Shown here: positions 33,365 to 46,459 of the stretch, piece after piece
Position numbering within the stretch: the first letter of the stretch is position 1
Layout of the letters: each line of letters opens with the position of its first letter
Assembly (NCBI GenBank): GCA_037903475.1
Contig: JBAJFG010000615.1
Span: 1,388,501-1,452,500 of the forward strand
Length of the DNA: 64,000 nt
Direction: 5' to 3'
Source of the DNA: Ancylostoma caninum
Lineage: Eukaryota > Nematoda > Chromadorea > Rhabditida > Ancylostomatidae
Translations under genes and position numbers: made by a program
Notes under the pieces: generated by a model
Seen by the model: the letters and a program-made list of their open reading frames with translations, nothing else
Told to the model about the DNA's origin: nothing
Databases searched by the model: none

Positions 33365-33535
33365 TCACGCAAAGTGTCCCATGAAGAGAGGATTGCTGTT
33401 TTTGGTCAAGACAAACATGAACGGATGATCTGCCACAAATCTTTTGGGTGGTGGTGGTGGTGGTGGTAGTGCAACTATAGGGATGGAGATAAGCATGTGT
33501 GTGACAGCCGCCGCAGTAGTTGACTCCTCATCAAC
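33365..33535 (-). CDS. Serpin F RCL cassette b, seven-proline loop
   Basis: Open terminal exon beginning VDEESTTAAAVTHMLISIP, followed by IVAL, seven consecutive prolines, KRFVADHPFMF and MGHFA. The prolines are coded by six CCA and one CCC. The exon itself is intact with a normal acceptor, but its core exon 6 has a stop, so it may not be expressed as a full serpin. Confidence 0.7.
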   Translation of the reverse strand, partial: VDEESTTAAAVTHMLISIPIVALPPPPPPPKRFVADHPFMFVLTKNSNPLFMGHFA

Positions 33536-33864
33536 CTGTAAAAATCACTTGCTTCAAGCCCACATCGTCACTTTTTCGCACAGACAGAATAACTCTGTAT
33601 GGATTTTTTGCCCCTTTAGGAGAGCCAGTGGAATTTTGAATCTATCGCTTATCCTCCGAAAATCAGTACTAAGGAATAATTTGAAATATTTCCTTTTTTT
33701 AACAGTGAGCTTTGGCGTCACTTCTTATAATGTAATCAGAATGCGCAAATTCTTAGGATTGCTAAAATAGTTGGCTCTCGAACTGTAAAGAGCTTATTGT
33801 AAAGAGCGTTAGAATACTTAATCAAAATTGTAAAATTGATTTGGGACCTTTCCCGATGTATGTG

Positions 33865-34867
33865 TTAGGTTGGGGAACAAGTTCGTGCGGTTTTTCATGA
33901 GCATAGAAACCACTATTTTCCAAGAATATTGGCAACCACACTAGGTGGGTTGCACTGCGCCCTTATCTCTTCTGCTAACGCTGCCAGAGATAGGGCAGCT
34001 TGTCAGCTCCATGTCTACGAAAAATTGCTTTGTTTGGGGCGACTCAATTTGTAGCCCGCAACCATAACTCTTGAATAAAGTTTATGAAATGAATAAGGAA
34101 CTGAGCAGAATAAGCTGCATATGACTGCGCTAGACCCGTAAATTCGGTAGTAGTGAAAATCCCATACAGTGTCGTGTTTTCTTGCTAGTCATTTTGGTGA
34201 AATTTGCGTGGACAAACCGATCATATCCAATGTGGACGATCACCTCATGTCTAGCATTGTGGCGTTTTGCACGGAATGCGTTAGCTAAACCTACACATTT
34301 TTGAGACTTAGCATCAATAGTGATTATTTCTTACATCTGAAGCAACTTTAGCAGATAATCGCCTTTATGTCCTATAAACTGTGAGAACGAGAAGCAACTT
34401 CAAAGCCAAAATTGCCCAGTTTGAAAAGGGTTTACCATCCCTAGGATGTCCTTTCAGCAGTAACGGTTACTCTCCAAACGTCATTGATATCCTTAGCCTA
34501 TTGGGCTACATTTGTTCCACGATTGAAGGCGAGCAGTAGTCGTTAACAGAGATGTTCATTTTTGTCAACTTGGAGGGTCACATTCAAGAGTGTGCGGCAT
34601 TTTCCGTTTTCCGTTTCACGCTTTCCGTTTTCCGCCCACTTTTGGCCTTCCGTTTTCCGTATTATGGGATTTAAAATTTTACTTCCGCAGATGTCTGGTC
34701 ACATTACATGCGGTGTAAAACAAGGTAAAGCGAGTATTGAGGAGCGGGGTTGTAATGCTTGTAAGGGGCGAGTCAAGAGCAAAAAAATGGCTATGACGGC
34801 AAGCAAGGTCCAAATCACTGTTAAAAAAACAAGTTAAAAAACCGCACGAGCTTATTCCCCAACCCAA
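33865..34867. mobile_element. Mariner-like element in the serpin F RCL region
   Basis: Left end TTAGGTTGGGGAACAAGTTC and right end CTTATTCCCCAACCCAA are near complements, with the mariner-like TTAGGTTG start. A copy of the TTTTCCG repeat lies inside (34596-34745). No intact transposase was recognised. Unit 2 has the left part from 49720, but its right end is lost near 50475. Confidence 0.65.
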
Positions 34868-35887
34868 TAGGTAATTTTCTTACTTTGTTTGAGAAAAGCA
34901 TGAGTTCATGAGAAATAAGAAAAGTGGATTGTTTCCATGAAAAAAGCATTCAGAAAAAGGTGCGTCTGAAGTGAGTTCCCCGCTGTTCCGCTGCATGTTG
35001 TGATGTTTGAGACTGCTTGGACTTTGGACTTGGACGCGAGGCTCCGCTCCTCGGACCTGCAATGGCCGGGAGCACTGTTGTCGCCTCCTGCTACCAAGGG
35101 TTAGCCATGTGCGCTGCTATCACCGCCTTCTCTTGGGCTCACTCCTCAGCTGTGCCTATGTGTATAAGCGCGCCCTCATTACGGCGAGCGCACTCAGTCG
35201 CTATCGCTTTGGGCCGTGGATGATGGAATGAGAGTTCAACAGGACCGATCGATGATGGAGTGGGAATTGGCGGACCCTAAGGTCCTGCACAGTATCGAAT
35301 GTCAGGTGATGCATCGATGGTTCGAATGTTTGGACGAATATCGATTGGAAACAGGTATGAAATAGGACTGTTGCAGGACTGAGGAGAGTTGCGCCGTAGC
35401 CGTTGCCTTGGTGGCGGCGACAGGGAATTAGAGGGCTTGGCCCTCTCAGATTCTTTCTTCCTTATGATTCTTTTTCATGATTCTTTGAGATTCTTTCTTC
35501 CTTAGGGTATTACTGCGCTTTATACAGAGTAAGATTATGGTACTCTCCGTAAGGTTCCCTCGCTGAGCCCTCGTAGGACCCTTCTTATCTCAGTAGTAGT
35601 ATGATATTGTAACTGAATTGTATAATAAACATATATAGTCTAATTAGCTTTACTAATCTCTTCCTGTACTACGGCGTCGCGGCCGTAAGTCGTTGTAGTA
35701 CAGACCAGCGTTCTAGTGGCAGTTGGCTTGTAGCATACCGTGGGTGTAAGCCGGCAAGGTGAGAAGCATTATCTTGAAAAATGTGACCGCAGTACGCCTA
35801 ATCGGTAAGCGATATATTATGGTGCGATGAGGACTCTGACCCGATTAAGTGCAGGACACCGCCGATCCACAACAGAGCCACTGGAAA
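34868..35887. other. Unit-1-specific DNA of unknown origin
   Basis: This kilobase has no counterpart in unit 2. It contains a direct repeat of GATTCTTTCTTCCTTA (35449 and 35489) and an AATAAA-like TATAATAAACATATA near 35621, followed by a GC-richer stretch. It could be an LTR-type insertion, but I could not define ends or a coding region. Confidence 0.35.
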
Positions 35888-36043
35888 TTACGCAAATTGC
35901 CCCATAAATAGAGAGATGTTGTTTTCAGTGAGAACGAAGATGAAAGGAAGGTCTGCCACAAATCTTGTCGGCTAGTCGAATCTTGCTGACGTGAGCATTA
36001 TCTTGAAAAATATGTACGCCGTAGTAGTACCCTCTTCGTCAAC
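35888..36043 (-). pseudogene. Serpin F RCL cassette a, dead
   Basis: Begins VDEEGTTTAYIFFKIMLTSA, one codon shorter in the alanine stretch than its relative, serpin E cassette c. TAG at the complement of 35972-35974 stops it right after ARFD. Later residues are also decayed (ADLPF, NNISLF). Confidence 0.8.
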
Positions 36044-36642
36044 CTGTAAAGAGCAGTACCTATTTGAAAGGAAGACCTGATAGGAAAGCGCTTGAATGAA
36101 TGTCTCGCTAGTGTGTGTGCATATTCTTCAGGAATGGGGATTTTGAAATATTCCGGATTGACCATTCGAGTCAAGTCACATTCGCTTACGCAGATGCGAG
36201 CGATTTAGTGGCCAAGGTCCACGTCCAACTTGTCCCTCTCATTGTCTGCGTATCCACACATTCCATTGGTCCCAGGGCTCTCATTCTCGCTAAGACCTAC
36301 TATTACTTGCTGTTCTAGACTGTTCAGACAGGTGGTGAAGCAGGTGCGCGAACCAAGACTAATTCAGAGTTTACTGTGCATCTGTCGAGCAAAAGGGCGG
36401 CTTACCTTTTTAGAGGACTATACTTCCCCATGCAGATCACATGGTTTCGACATGTACCTGCTTTCGCTATTATTAAGTAATAGATGGCATACCTTTCTCC
36501 GCTTAGGCGTTTTACTAGCCCGGCTATCTCAAATCGATGAGACGATTGCTACTGCCGATAAATTCATCGCGAATGCCCATGACTTTAGTGATGAACATGT
36601 TGGTGAGGCTCAAATAACCTTTTTTTCACCAACGCGTAAGCG

Positions 36643-36770
36643 AAAAGTCAGCGACTGCAGCTTCGGTGCAAATCGATTGTGAGCGGTCGCTAACATTGGC
36701 GGCCACCGTCGTCGGCGATGTCGACGCAAGGTGCTATACTCCTCGAGGAGTATAGCGGCCACCTTACACT
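36643..36770. mobile_element. Right half of a foldback element
   Basis: Matches the right half of the complete element at 53443-53663, including the terminal palindrome GCTATACTCCTCGAGGAGTA. The left half is missing here, and the break point is the deletion that distinguishes unit 1 from unit 2. Confidence 0.7.
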
Positions 36771-39049
36771 TTCCTAAAACTCTTTTTGACTTTCTGTAAA
36801 CTTTTCTTTCCGTTCCAAACCCATTTTCTCCTCATGGTCATAGGTAAATGTTCCTCCTCTCCTCAACCTTTCCTCTAGACTCAGTCGGAACTGAAGGTGG
36901 ATTGAAATACGCCCCACGTCATCGGAGCTATAGCTACACCCAGTTCTCAGATAGAGATGAGAATAGGTGGACAAATGTTTTGCAGTATTCTAGAATCACT
37001 AATTCTTGTTTCACTTGTTGTTTACGTGAGCTTCTTCTAGTTATTATCAACTAAAAATCCATTTCATCAATGTCCTATCCCCCAACCATCTAACATTTGC
37101 GAAAGGAAAGAAAAGCATGCACTGAAGATGAATTATAATCTTTCCTCACAATTCCATAGTGAGAAAGTACACACACTAACCTCGATGATAGCCTTGTGGG
37201 CTGCATCTGAAACTTTTAGTGGTGGCTCCTTCGCGATTCCCGTCAGGTCAGCCCAGTCGTTGAACATTTCCGTAATACCCATCGCAATCAGCGCTTCCTT
37301 GAGTTTGAAGTCAGTTTCGATCTTCATCTTCGGGATAGAGATCTGGAAATGTTTTTCTCCCTAGTAGAATATCATGCGCTTTGAAGGACTATCCAGATTT
37401 GCTCACCGTCACAAATGTCCGCCGAAGCTGAGAAAGCACTTTCTGAATGCCTGCTCCATTCATTTTCTTTCTAAGCTCATCCAGACCAAACCTTTAGAAA
37501 AAAAAGAAGATTGAGCAAAAAGTAATGTTTTTCCGTCTCGTCATTACCTTTTCTTGGGAAGAATGATATTCATAGCATAGGAAGTGTCCTTGTAGCGAAG
37601 CGACAGTACTTACATGTCTGCGTCTTCGGCATAGTAGCGGTCCGCATAGGATTGGTAGAGGAACCCTATCTGTAGTTTTTTTTTCAATCATTACTTTGCG
37701 AGCTTGACAATTTAGAACATGCATTATGTGCATTAACATTACAAGGTTTTTATCCAAGGAAAAGAATGGTTCCTACCTCTTTCGTTGCATTTTCTGCGCT
37801 ATAAAACGTCTTATTGGAAGTGGATTCCTTGGAGAATCCGTATTCCCATTTAGCAGTAAAGTAGACAGCGTTTACTATTAGCGAAAAAGCACCTGTAAAC
37901 TAACATCATCATAAACTACATAGTTAGCTCCGTAGTAAAATTTAACAACGAACCCTTCACCATTTTCTCTGTTATGAAGTTATTTATTTTTCCGGCTGTC
38001 TTCTCACTCACAAATGCGTCAATTTTCTATAAACATAGGTTACAAAACAGTGATCAATATTTTTTATGAATTACCTTGGCTGTCTGTTGTGGCTGTCGAA
38101 AATCGAGTGCTTCCACCTTGGCTGAATACTTTTGGATAATCGTATCCTCATACGGCTTCTCGATTGTGTACTCTTTGCTGAACTTAACGATGGATAACGG
38201 GAGTTTGATCCGTATAACTTTTGGATGGGTCCAGAATAGCTTCGATAAGCCAAGGTCATGGAAGCACTCACTCCAGGAAGAACGCGTTGGCAATTCTCGT
38301 CTGCACACCATTTGTGGCTTTGAGTATGTCTTTGGCAAGGTTTGAGTAGAACTCAACGATTGCGTCGTCCGTTGCTCCTGGAAGCGAATGTGGTCTTCTT
38401 CATACGACGAGTACTGCCTCATCAGCACATTGTTATTCCATCTCTTCAACACAGATTTTTTTTTTGTTCTAAACCTCTTTAGAAACTGGGCATTTCCTTT
38501 GGACCACAACAATTAAAACTTAGGAGAAGCTGTCAAAGCAGTTTTCGGAGCATGTAGAGAAGTTTCCAAGCTAATTTCTTGTTTGCCCGTATTCAGATCT
38601 CACAAGGGAAGTGCATATTCCAATGTTGGTAATCAGAGACGAGGCCGAGATAGCGTGTCGAATGTACAATACTTTGAAAGCAAAGGTGCGTCTTTTGCGT
38701 CTTTTCGATATAACGCAGAACAGAGTAGTGATTTCCACTAACATGTATAAGTTTTTGAAGTCAACGTGCCGAGATCTACAAGCAAAACACAAGCTTTTGC
38801 CGCATATATCAATAAAATGCTATAGTGATGGTGTGCTTACCGCAATTTCCATCACTTTTGCTTCATTTAGCAAACTTTGAAATTTTCGATACTTTGCTGA
38901 ACTAGCGCCTGTAACTAGAGAACGGTTAGGGCTAGCCAGCTCTTGCTCCACAGGCTTCGAGTAACTTTGCTCAACTATATGCAAACTTTTCGCGACCATG
39001 ACGGGCTCCATCGTTGGTGGCAAAAATGTCTTTTTGATCACACCTTACA

Positions 39050-39166
39050 TTACGTCACATGACGTGGTACCATAATGAGAGCATTATAGTGTCCCAACCA
39101 GAGAGGTTATAAAAACGAGGCTTTGTCACATAGTACAAAACGTCTTGCTGCATCACTATACACAAT
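39050..39166 (+). promoter_or_regulatory. Possible internal promoter in intron 1 of serpin F, opposite strand
   Basis: A CRE-like palindromic TTACGTCACATGACGTGG is followed about 60 bases later by TTATAAAAACGAGG and then, 50-odd bases on, by ATGCCTCCGG. The same arrangement is kept in unit 2 (55989-56103). No convincing open frame follows the ATG, so a transcript is only a possibility. Confidence 0.35.
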
Positions 39167-39334
39167 GCCTCCGGTTAGTTCGTGTACTTCCCTTGTGATC
39201 CGTGCACCAATTTTTCCGTAGAATCCTTGAAATAAACCCTCATAATCTGAAAGCAAAAGAAATGATTCTGAGATCCAGACCATACAATAACAAGCCGGAG
39301 AGCAGAGTTGGCTTCTGGGTTTCTTGCATTCTCT

Positions 39335-39572
39335 GATAACTGTGCGGCACGAACGCGTCCCGAACGGCGTAATCCGTCGAATAGAAACCCTAGCAGCGAC
39401 TGTCCCCAGTTACTATCATTCTCGGCTCGATTGCTGATCAAGTTTTCATCCCTTTGGCAGCAAATGCTTAGAGATGGCAGCAATTGAGGGGAAGGTGGTA
39501 GCAGCTGCGAAGAATTGGGTTTCCAATCGACGCATTGCGCCGTTCGTGCTGCGTTCGTGCTGCACAGTTACC
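39335..39572. mobile_element. MITE, GATAACTGTGCAGC family, copy 3
   Basis: Inverted ends GATAACTGTGCGGCACGAAC and GTGCTGCACAGTTACC, in intron 1 of serpin F. The orthologous copy in serpin G is at 56266-56503, so insertion predates the tandem duplication. Confidence 0.8.
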
Positions 39573-40549
39573 GGAGTTATTGATGACTAGAACGAACAAA
39601 ATGAGAGGAAACGTCGAGAAAATGTGGGAAAGAAAATGTGAACTTGACTTCTCCGTCTAAAGGTGGTCCAGTGGAGTGAAACTGAAGTGAAGATGGTTCA
39701 TAGAAAGTGCAGGGGTATCTAAACTTACTTAAACGCAGTGTGTCACCTTGCTTCGTGGGTTGTAGATATCAATATGGTCTAGACCTTCTCGTCATGCTGA
39801 TTCCAATGATGTACGTCTGAGCACATGATTGTGACGAAAAACTCGTTTTCGTAGGGTTCGGATGTTCACGGACCACTTTGGCGGAGCGGTTCCTTGGCGG
39901 AGCGGTCCGCGAAAATGCTGGCTGCCCGCCACTGCTCAAACATTGGTCAACACGTCTTCACGTGGCAGATCGATAAGATCAACGGCTTCGCGCGTCAACT
40001 TGGCTCGACAAACTGTTCCAAACCTCATCGCAAAGAATTTAAAAAAAACGAATTTATAGACCGTATTGTAACATCTTATGTATACGTATGTCTGTCTGTC
40101 TGTCTCGGCGTGTCGAGAAGATTCAGAATCTGCTGCAAGCCCAAACACGAAAACGAGGTGACACACTGCCTTTAAAGCCGGTCATCTTCAGTACATATTC
40201 CTCACCATTCGAGATAACTTTGTTGATTTGTGTCTTTGTCTTTCCTTTCGCTCCTGCTTGAACCATGGCCAGGGCGAAGATGACCGAGATAGGTGAAACG
40301 ATGAGTGGCCCACTGATGGGCGATTGCCGCAGCATATTCAAGCCGAAGTCCGTCTCCGCATTGAGAAATGCGCTGAAAATTGGTCATCATTAATTCCACT
40401 GCACATCTTTACTAAGTATGATTAAATTTTTAGGTTGGTGGAGGTGCAGCCACACATTTTCTCGAGTTAGTTAAAGACAGCACTCACGATAAAAAAACGT
40501 CGTCGACTTTTTCATGAAATTCTACTCTGGAGGCTTTTGTTATGCCCAT

Positions 40550-43500
40550 AGTAGAGGAAAGAACATTTAAAAAAAACTACGTTTGCGAGAAATACTATGT
40601 TGTATATTGCCAAGCAGATGTATTATGTTCAGATTCAGCTAGTTCAGATTAAGTTCTATAGCAGATGTACTAAGTTCAAGTTTTTTGTACGACATGGAGA
40701 GCGTAATCAAAAAACTGTAGCTCGTTTTTCAAAAGGGGTGATGGTGACCACAGAAATTGAAAAAACAGCCGGCGATAAGACTTCAGTGAATGCATTTCGA
40801 ATCTGTGACCAAAATCCTAGAATCATTGGGAGAGTGAAGACGCACATCCACGAAGGTGTTTTCACCTTAGTTTTGTTGCTGATTTGGTCCGGGCTATAAA
40901 CCGTCCTAGGGCAGCACTATGAGGATTGTGCAACTAACAATTTTGTAATGACTGAATAGAAGTCACACCATGGGAAAACTTGGATTGCAGTGGACTAGCG
41001 GTGGAATTTCATTTTTCAACCACAGTGAGAACGGAGAATGTCGCCGTTTTCTTTCACATGAATAGTATTGAGCAAGCCTTACCTGTTAGCGCTTGTAAGG
41101 GCTGTCATGGCAAGTGCACAGATCCGTAAGGTCGCTCAGATTCCAAGAAGATCTTGGAACACTGTTTGTCAGACCACGAGTGTGGAGAGATCAGCAAGCG
41201 ACCGCTGGAAAGCGTGGCTATGAGTGAAACAGACGGGTACCACAAGAAAGAGTGCATGTTCGCGCCTCTACTCTGAAGTTTGGTGCCGATACATTTGGCG
41301 AGAGAATGTGTTTGGCAATACAATTTGCGGTATGAATTTTTGCATTGCAACACATTTTCCGGAAGAATGTGTCAAGATTCTGTTTGATAATGCAAAAGGT
41401 GGGAGAATCTGTTGGCGATACATTTGACAGGCAAGCAAGAGAAGATAGCGATAGTGTGGGATAACACTTTCATTTCATTCTTCGTCGCAGGCATCGACGG
41501 TGCCGATCCGAATGGCTTAGCTGGTAAAGTAGCGGATTACGAAGATTGGTACCATGACACAATTCCTGATGACATCCATTTTTTCGGTTGATAACTCTTT
41601 ACCGAAGCTTTTTCAAAAATATTCCCGAAGGCGTACAAAAATATCCCGCTACTCAGAGATTCCGGGACGACGAACGCAGGCCGAAAACGTTTGAACAGCA
41701 GTTGCATCGCGAGGTGAAAGCTTATTTTGTCGCCCCACGAGCAGCGTTCGCCACGAAAAGGCTGTTTCGAGGGCGATGAACTGGTTTTGGATGTTTCAAA
41801 CCTAGGATCGCAGATCAATTTGAGCGCAGGGCTGTGTTCCTAATGTAAACTTGGGTAAGTGGATGCTTACCCAAGCTCATCCAAAGTGTTTCCGACCCCC
41901 TATGCGCTTTCCGCGGCGGTCTCCCAGATCAGCTCCGCACCCGCGCGTGTCCGCACCGCAAGCACCTCTCCTGACCAAGTGTCGCACTGGGCCACGGTAT
42001 TACCCGGCCTCAGCCGGCCTGACGAGTCTCGCTGGGCTCTCCTTGCCTACGCCGAAGGACGACTAAACGTTGATGCTCAACCAGCGACTTATGAGCCGAA
42101 ACACGGGGTTGCTGCTCTTAGCAGTCAGAATGCAGCAGTTCTTCATCTTGCACCAATGTCTGCCTCCCATTTCTTGGGGGTGTGGTGCGTTCTTTGCTGC
42201 GTTTGCCTTGTTATCTGAGTACGTTTGGTGGACGCAGCGGTCTCGCGGCGGAATTCCACATCCGCGCCACAGCCGCACGAGTCCGCACCGTACGCATCTC
42301 CTCTGACCGATTGTTGCACTAAGCCATGGTTTTGCCCGAGCCTCAGCCGGCCTGACGAGTCCCGCAGGGCTCGTTTTGTCTCCGCCGAGGCGGAAACACG
42401 ATGAGCTCTGACACTCAACCACCGCCTTACATACACCTTCCAGGGCCGTTAGTAAACCCCCATGTCGCGACAACAAAGATGCAAACACGTTGGCACCAGG
42501 TTCGCGACATCTGTGAACACGTCGCGAGAATTTCGCGACATCAATGTGTGTTTCACCAACCAATGTATCTCTACTGAACTCTCTCTGCAGAGAACGTTCG
42601 CACATGGCCCAGCGATTAGTGCGTTTGCCTCAAAAGCGCGACACTTTTGTGGTTCGCTTCCTAAAATTTCCAGCCTTCTGCAAAACCATAGCAAGACGTG
42701 CATCCAGTCTTTGAGAACTTGTTTTGCGGAATAAGTGACTACATACCCCCTAATCAAATTAAACATTCACATACATTTCTTCCTCCACTTCAAATTTTGA
42801 GTAACTCCTAAGAACTCTACACTTCGCAGAAGCTGTTTTAATCTCTCCACAGTACTTTAAAATTCTAGTTCGAAGTCCGTGCCAGAAAGCGATTCAAGCA
42901 GGAATGAACAGGCCCCATACGTCAGTTGAATGTGAAGTTTTAAATCTGCATGGTCCATGCTGTTTTTGTGATATTCCACACCTTTTCGCAACGTAACCGC
43001 TCCCTATTTAGTTATCCTATGCGCCGAAACCTGAAAAAGAGTCCCCTTTCAGAAAATCCATAAAGATTACCTTCTTTGCGGATTCCTTGTCCGGATCCAT
43101 TAACAACTATTTCACATTTCCTTCTACAATGAGAAAAGCTTGCTATGAGCGCTATGTACGAGGTACTCGATGATTCTCTAAAATCTCTAAAACGAATGTA
43201 AAATATCTGAAAATTTCCCCACCTTGTGTCTTCTTATCAAACTGAGTATCGAGCTTACGGTTGGATAAAGCAAGCGATACGGACGAAGGTTTGAGAGCTT
43301 CATACATCTGTGCTGTTCACAGGAGCTTTGTTTTGATCTTGATCTGAGAATGACCTGTGCCGATGTCTGACCGTTCTCTTGTCAACGATCCGGACGTTCA
43401 CGAACTCCGCTCGAGTTCGTGACATCGCACCTCGTTCACTTCCACACTATTTCCCCAACTTTTGCTGTCTGCGCCTCATGACCAAGGGGCCACGAACATG

Positions 43501-45957
43501 GCTACCAAGCACTGTCGCGATGTAGTCATTGAATTTAGTTGCCAACTATGTTGCGACATCAGCGAGAGCTCCTTCTTAATCATGGGAATTTCATGAACAT
43601 CTTGCGACAAATGCGAGCGACACTGTCACCACATGTTGGCAGCTAAGAGTTCACGAAATCGGGGGTTCACTACCAGCCCAGGGGGCGGGGCGGCGCCACG
43701 TGGCAGGTAGCGGGAGAATGTAGAGTATGAGGGGTAGAACGCAGGTTGAACGACACCACAGTTAATGAGCAACAGTTAGCCCTCTGAACGTGGCCGAAAC
43801 ATGGGGTTTGTTTTCACAGCAGTCGGAATGCAGCAGTTCTTCCTCGTGCAGCAATGTCTGTCTTCCATTCCTTGGGGGTGTGGCTTTTCAGGTTTTGCTG
43901 AATTGAAATCTCCTCACCAGAGAGTGCACAACCTTCCACCTCTACCATTGTGCCAAAATTCGTTGGAAAACGTCAGATCATTCGAAATGGGCCAAATCCA
44001 ATTTTGAAAAACTACTCGAACGATCCAGAGCTCTTGATTCCAAATAAATATGTAAGAGTTGTGCATCTGCTCATACATCTTGTATTCTAGTAAATATTTT
44101 CTCAGAAAATGCTCAGGATATGACATCGGCTTCGCCTGTTTGAAGAAGTTCTAACTAATGCACAGGTTCTACATAATTCAGAAGATCGAGAGTAGTTTCA
44201 AGATTTAATTTTGTCCAAGTAATAAGGATCCTGAGTTCTTCGCGTGTTCTGAGAGAAGAATGTAATTGAAAAAACAAGAATCAGAAGACAAATTGTATGG
44301 CGAGCGTGGAAAGGTGATCATCAAGCAGACTGAGACTTAGCCGTGGTTGCTGAATTGCACAAACAAAGCGCCAAACTGAGGGTCGCTTTTCAAAACATCG
44401 AAGTGAATTGAATTTATAAGGAATGTCTCTTTATTCGGTGGTCCAGGAAACTCTTATCCTATGTTACATCAAATGATCGGATAAGGATATCTGACCATAA
44501 GTACGTACATGAAACACGTCCACCAATGCATGAATGAAATGCGCATGGAACTAACGGAGGCTGATGTCCTATCCTTTCGTTGCTTATATTGGAGTCATGG
44601 CTATTTTTGTATTTTAGTGGTGGAAATCGTTGTTTAAGCAACGGAATGCGAAGCGCAAAAAGAAGCATAAAAGACGCATAAACAAAAGATTTTCGTAAAA
44701 CTGGGTGTTATACTATATTATTATGCTATAACTGGGTATTATATAGTATGGATCAATACATACGGTGGATAGTCTCACGTGTGCCGCAGTTTAAATCCGT
44801 AATTTTACCACTTTTTCGAGCCTTCTATGGCCTTTTTATACTTTTTTTCTTCTCAAATACCCTTCCTTGCGAAGGGCTGCATTGTGACTTGTCATTATTC
44901 ATAACATAAATAAATATAATAAATAAAATTGGCACCGAACAGAACAATAGGTAAGTATTTTATTTTCAAAATCGAATAGTTGGCGAATTATGTACACTAG
45001 CCATCTTAGGCGTCTTTTCTTACTTTCTTAGCTCACGTCACTTTTGTGTGAGATCCTCTATCCCTACTGGTAATTTCTTAACCATCAGTGGTCCCGTACC
45101 TTCCTAATTTCTAGTTTCAACGCGCCCTTCAAAAGACTGTCTTTCTTCATATGAGCGAGACATCCGTGTTTTCACTTTGTTTTGGCATTGGTAGTCCTCC
45201 TCATGATTGGGCAATGTCAATTGGTTCGAGGCGAAGACGGTAGTATAGGTTCAAGCCAAGTTTCCAGGCAAATTCATATGTATTTTGTGGTATCCTGCAC
45301 GTTTCATATAAACCTGCATCGTATAGAGAACAATGCTACTTCGTGACTCATCTGTATCCTACTACATTCTAGTGTTCTCCGGCTGTATTCCCACTGCTTA
45401 TCTACTACTTCTAGCTATTACTATTCAGGTGCCAGCCACCGACAGTGACCAATCAAAGGAGGAGAGAAGACAGGATAGGAATTAAAGGTTAGTTCTTCAT
45501 TCACATTTTCAGGTGTATATGGCGTTCAAGTACTGCTGATGAGTTCCCGGGAAGGCCATACTCGTAGGTTAGTTTCCGAACAGTGATAGCAACGAAAGGG
45601 AAACAAGTCTACCCTATTTTTTTGCTTTTATTATTCGGCGCTCTGTCCTCTTCGCTTCAGACCCAACTTATCCGCATCATCACAGTTCCCACTGCAAACG
45701 CAATCAAAATGTGTTTGGTTGAGATGCCAGATCTCACCCTACCAGAGTTATGGTCACTTCCAGTTTTCCGATAGCGCTGAAAGCAAGTGGATGAATTTTC
45801 TAGAAAAATTCTTTTAGTACAACTATTTCTTTTTTCTATTTGTTCTATACGTGTGCTTCTTCTAATAATTCCCAAGTGAAAGTCCACCAATGTCTTCTCC
45901 CACTTAACATATGAGAAAAGAAAGGAAACATTATTGTGAAGAGCGAATCTGACTGAC
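40550..45957. other. Region between the serpin F leader and fragment P1
   Basis: Contains the conserved upstream segment (41006-41225), a tRNA A-box-like TGGCTTAGCTGG near 41514, and about 2.4 kb absent from unit 2 (41592-43985). That stretch has a hairpin CTTGGGTAAG/CTTACCCAAG at 41850-41875 and two similar 110-bp blocks (about 42090-42200 and 43787-43890). A repeat block follows at 43981-45040. No protein gene was recognised. Confidence 0.5.
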
Positions 45958-46459
45958 CTCTATGATAGCTTCGTGGACTGCATCTGAAACCTTCAGTGAT
46001 GGAGCCTTTGAGATCCCTGTCAGATCAGCGTAGTCGCTGAACATTTCTGTAACACCCATCGCAATCAGCGCTTCCTTCAGCTTGAAGTCAGTTTCGACCA
46101 TCATTTTCAGGATAGATCTGGAAATGAGCGTTTTCTATCAAAAAAAAATAGAATGAATAAAAATATGAAGCTGAGGATTTGTCCGGATTTACTCACTGTC
46201 ATATAGGTCAGCTCGAGCTCAGAAAGCACCTTTTGAATGCCTTCTCCATTTAGTTTCTTCCTGAGTGCATCGAGGCCAAACCTTCAAAAAAAAAAAAGGA
46301 AATGAGTGATAATTACACATGATCATTTCGTCACTACCTTTTCTTTGGAAGTATGATGTTGAACGCATAAGAGGTATCCTTGTAGCGAAGCGACAAAACT
46401 TGCATATCTTGGTCTTCGGCATAGTAGCAGAACTCACTGTATTCATTCAGAAATTCTAT
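45958..46459 (-). pseudogene. P1, serpin fragment with exons 6-8 only
   Basis: Minus-strand exons 46459-46338 (IEFLNEYSEFCYYAEDQDMQ..., open), 46281-46197 (FGLDALRKKLNGEG..., open) and 46117-45958. The last is two bases short at its start (ATCTATCCTG for ATCTCTATCCCG), which breaks the frame. Exons 1-5 are missing to the right, where unrelated AT-rich and repeat DNA begins at once, and no RCL exon lies between here and the leader of F. A decayed core remnant. Confidence 0.8.

Larger units (their letters stand above)
31197..40549 (-). pseudogene. Serpin F, core with four RCL exons and a stop in exon 6
   Basis: Core exons on the minus strand: leader 40549-40488 (MGITKASRVEF...), 40372-40206, 38377-38272, 38177-38075, 38026-37954, 37892-37777, 37669-37548, 37491-37407 and 37342-37181. 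Lengths and phases equal those of E and G. In exon 6 the codon CAA of the DMQVLSL motif is TAA (complement of 37610-37612), which would end translation before the RCL. The start of exon 6 also reads IGFLYQS instead of IEFLNEY. The terminal exons are 36043-35888 (dead), 33535-33365 (open), 32699-32502 (frameshifted end) and 31355-31197 (damaged). Intron 1 (38378-40205) carries a MITE and a possible promoter. Likely a recent pseudogene. A sequencing error at one base is the main alternative. Confidence 0.75.

Noticed and set aside
38611..38880. Nested gene of 89 codons in intron 1 of serpin F, with a relative at 55512-55841
   Set aside because: Conservation is explained by the recent tandem duplication. 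There is no domain, and the two frames end differently.
41859..42605. Long overlapping open frames on both strands
   Set aside because: They lie in GC-richer DNA that is absent from unit 2 and contain no recognisable domain.
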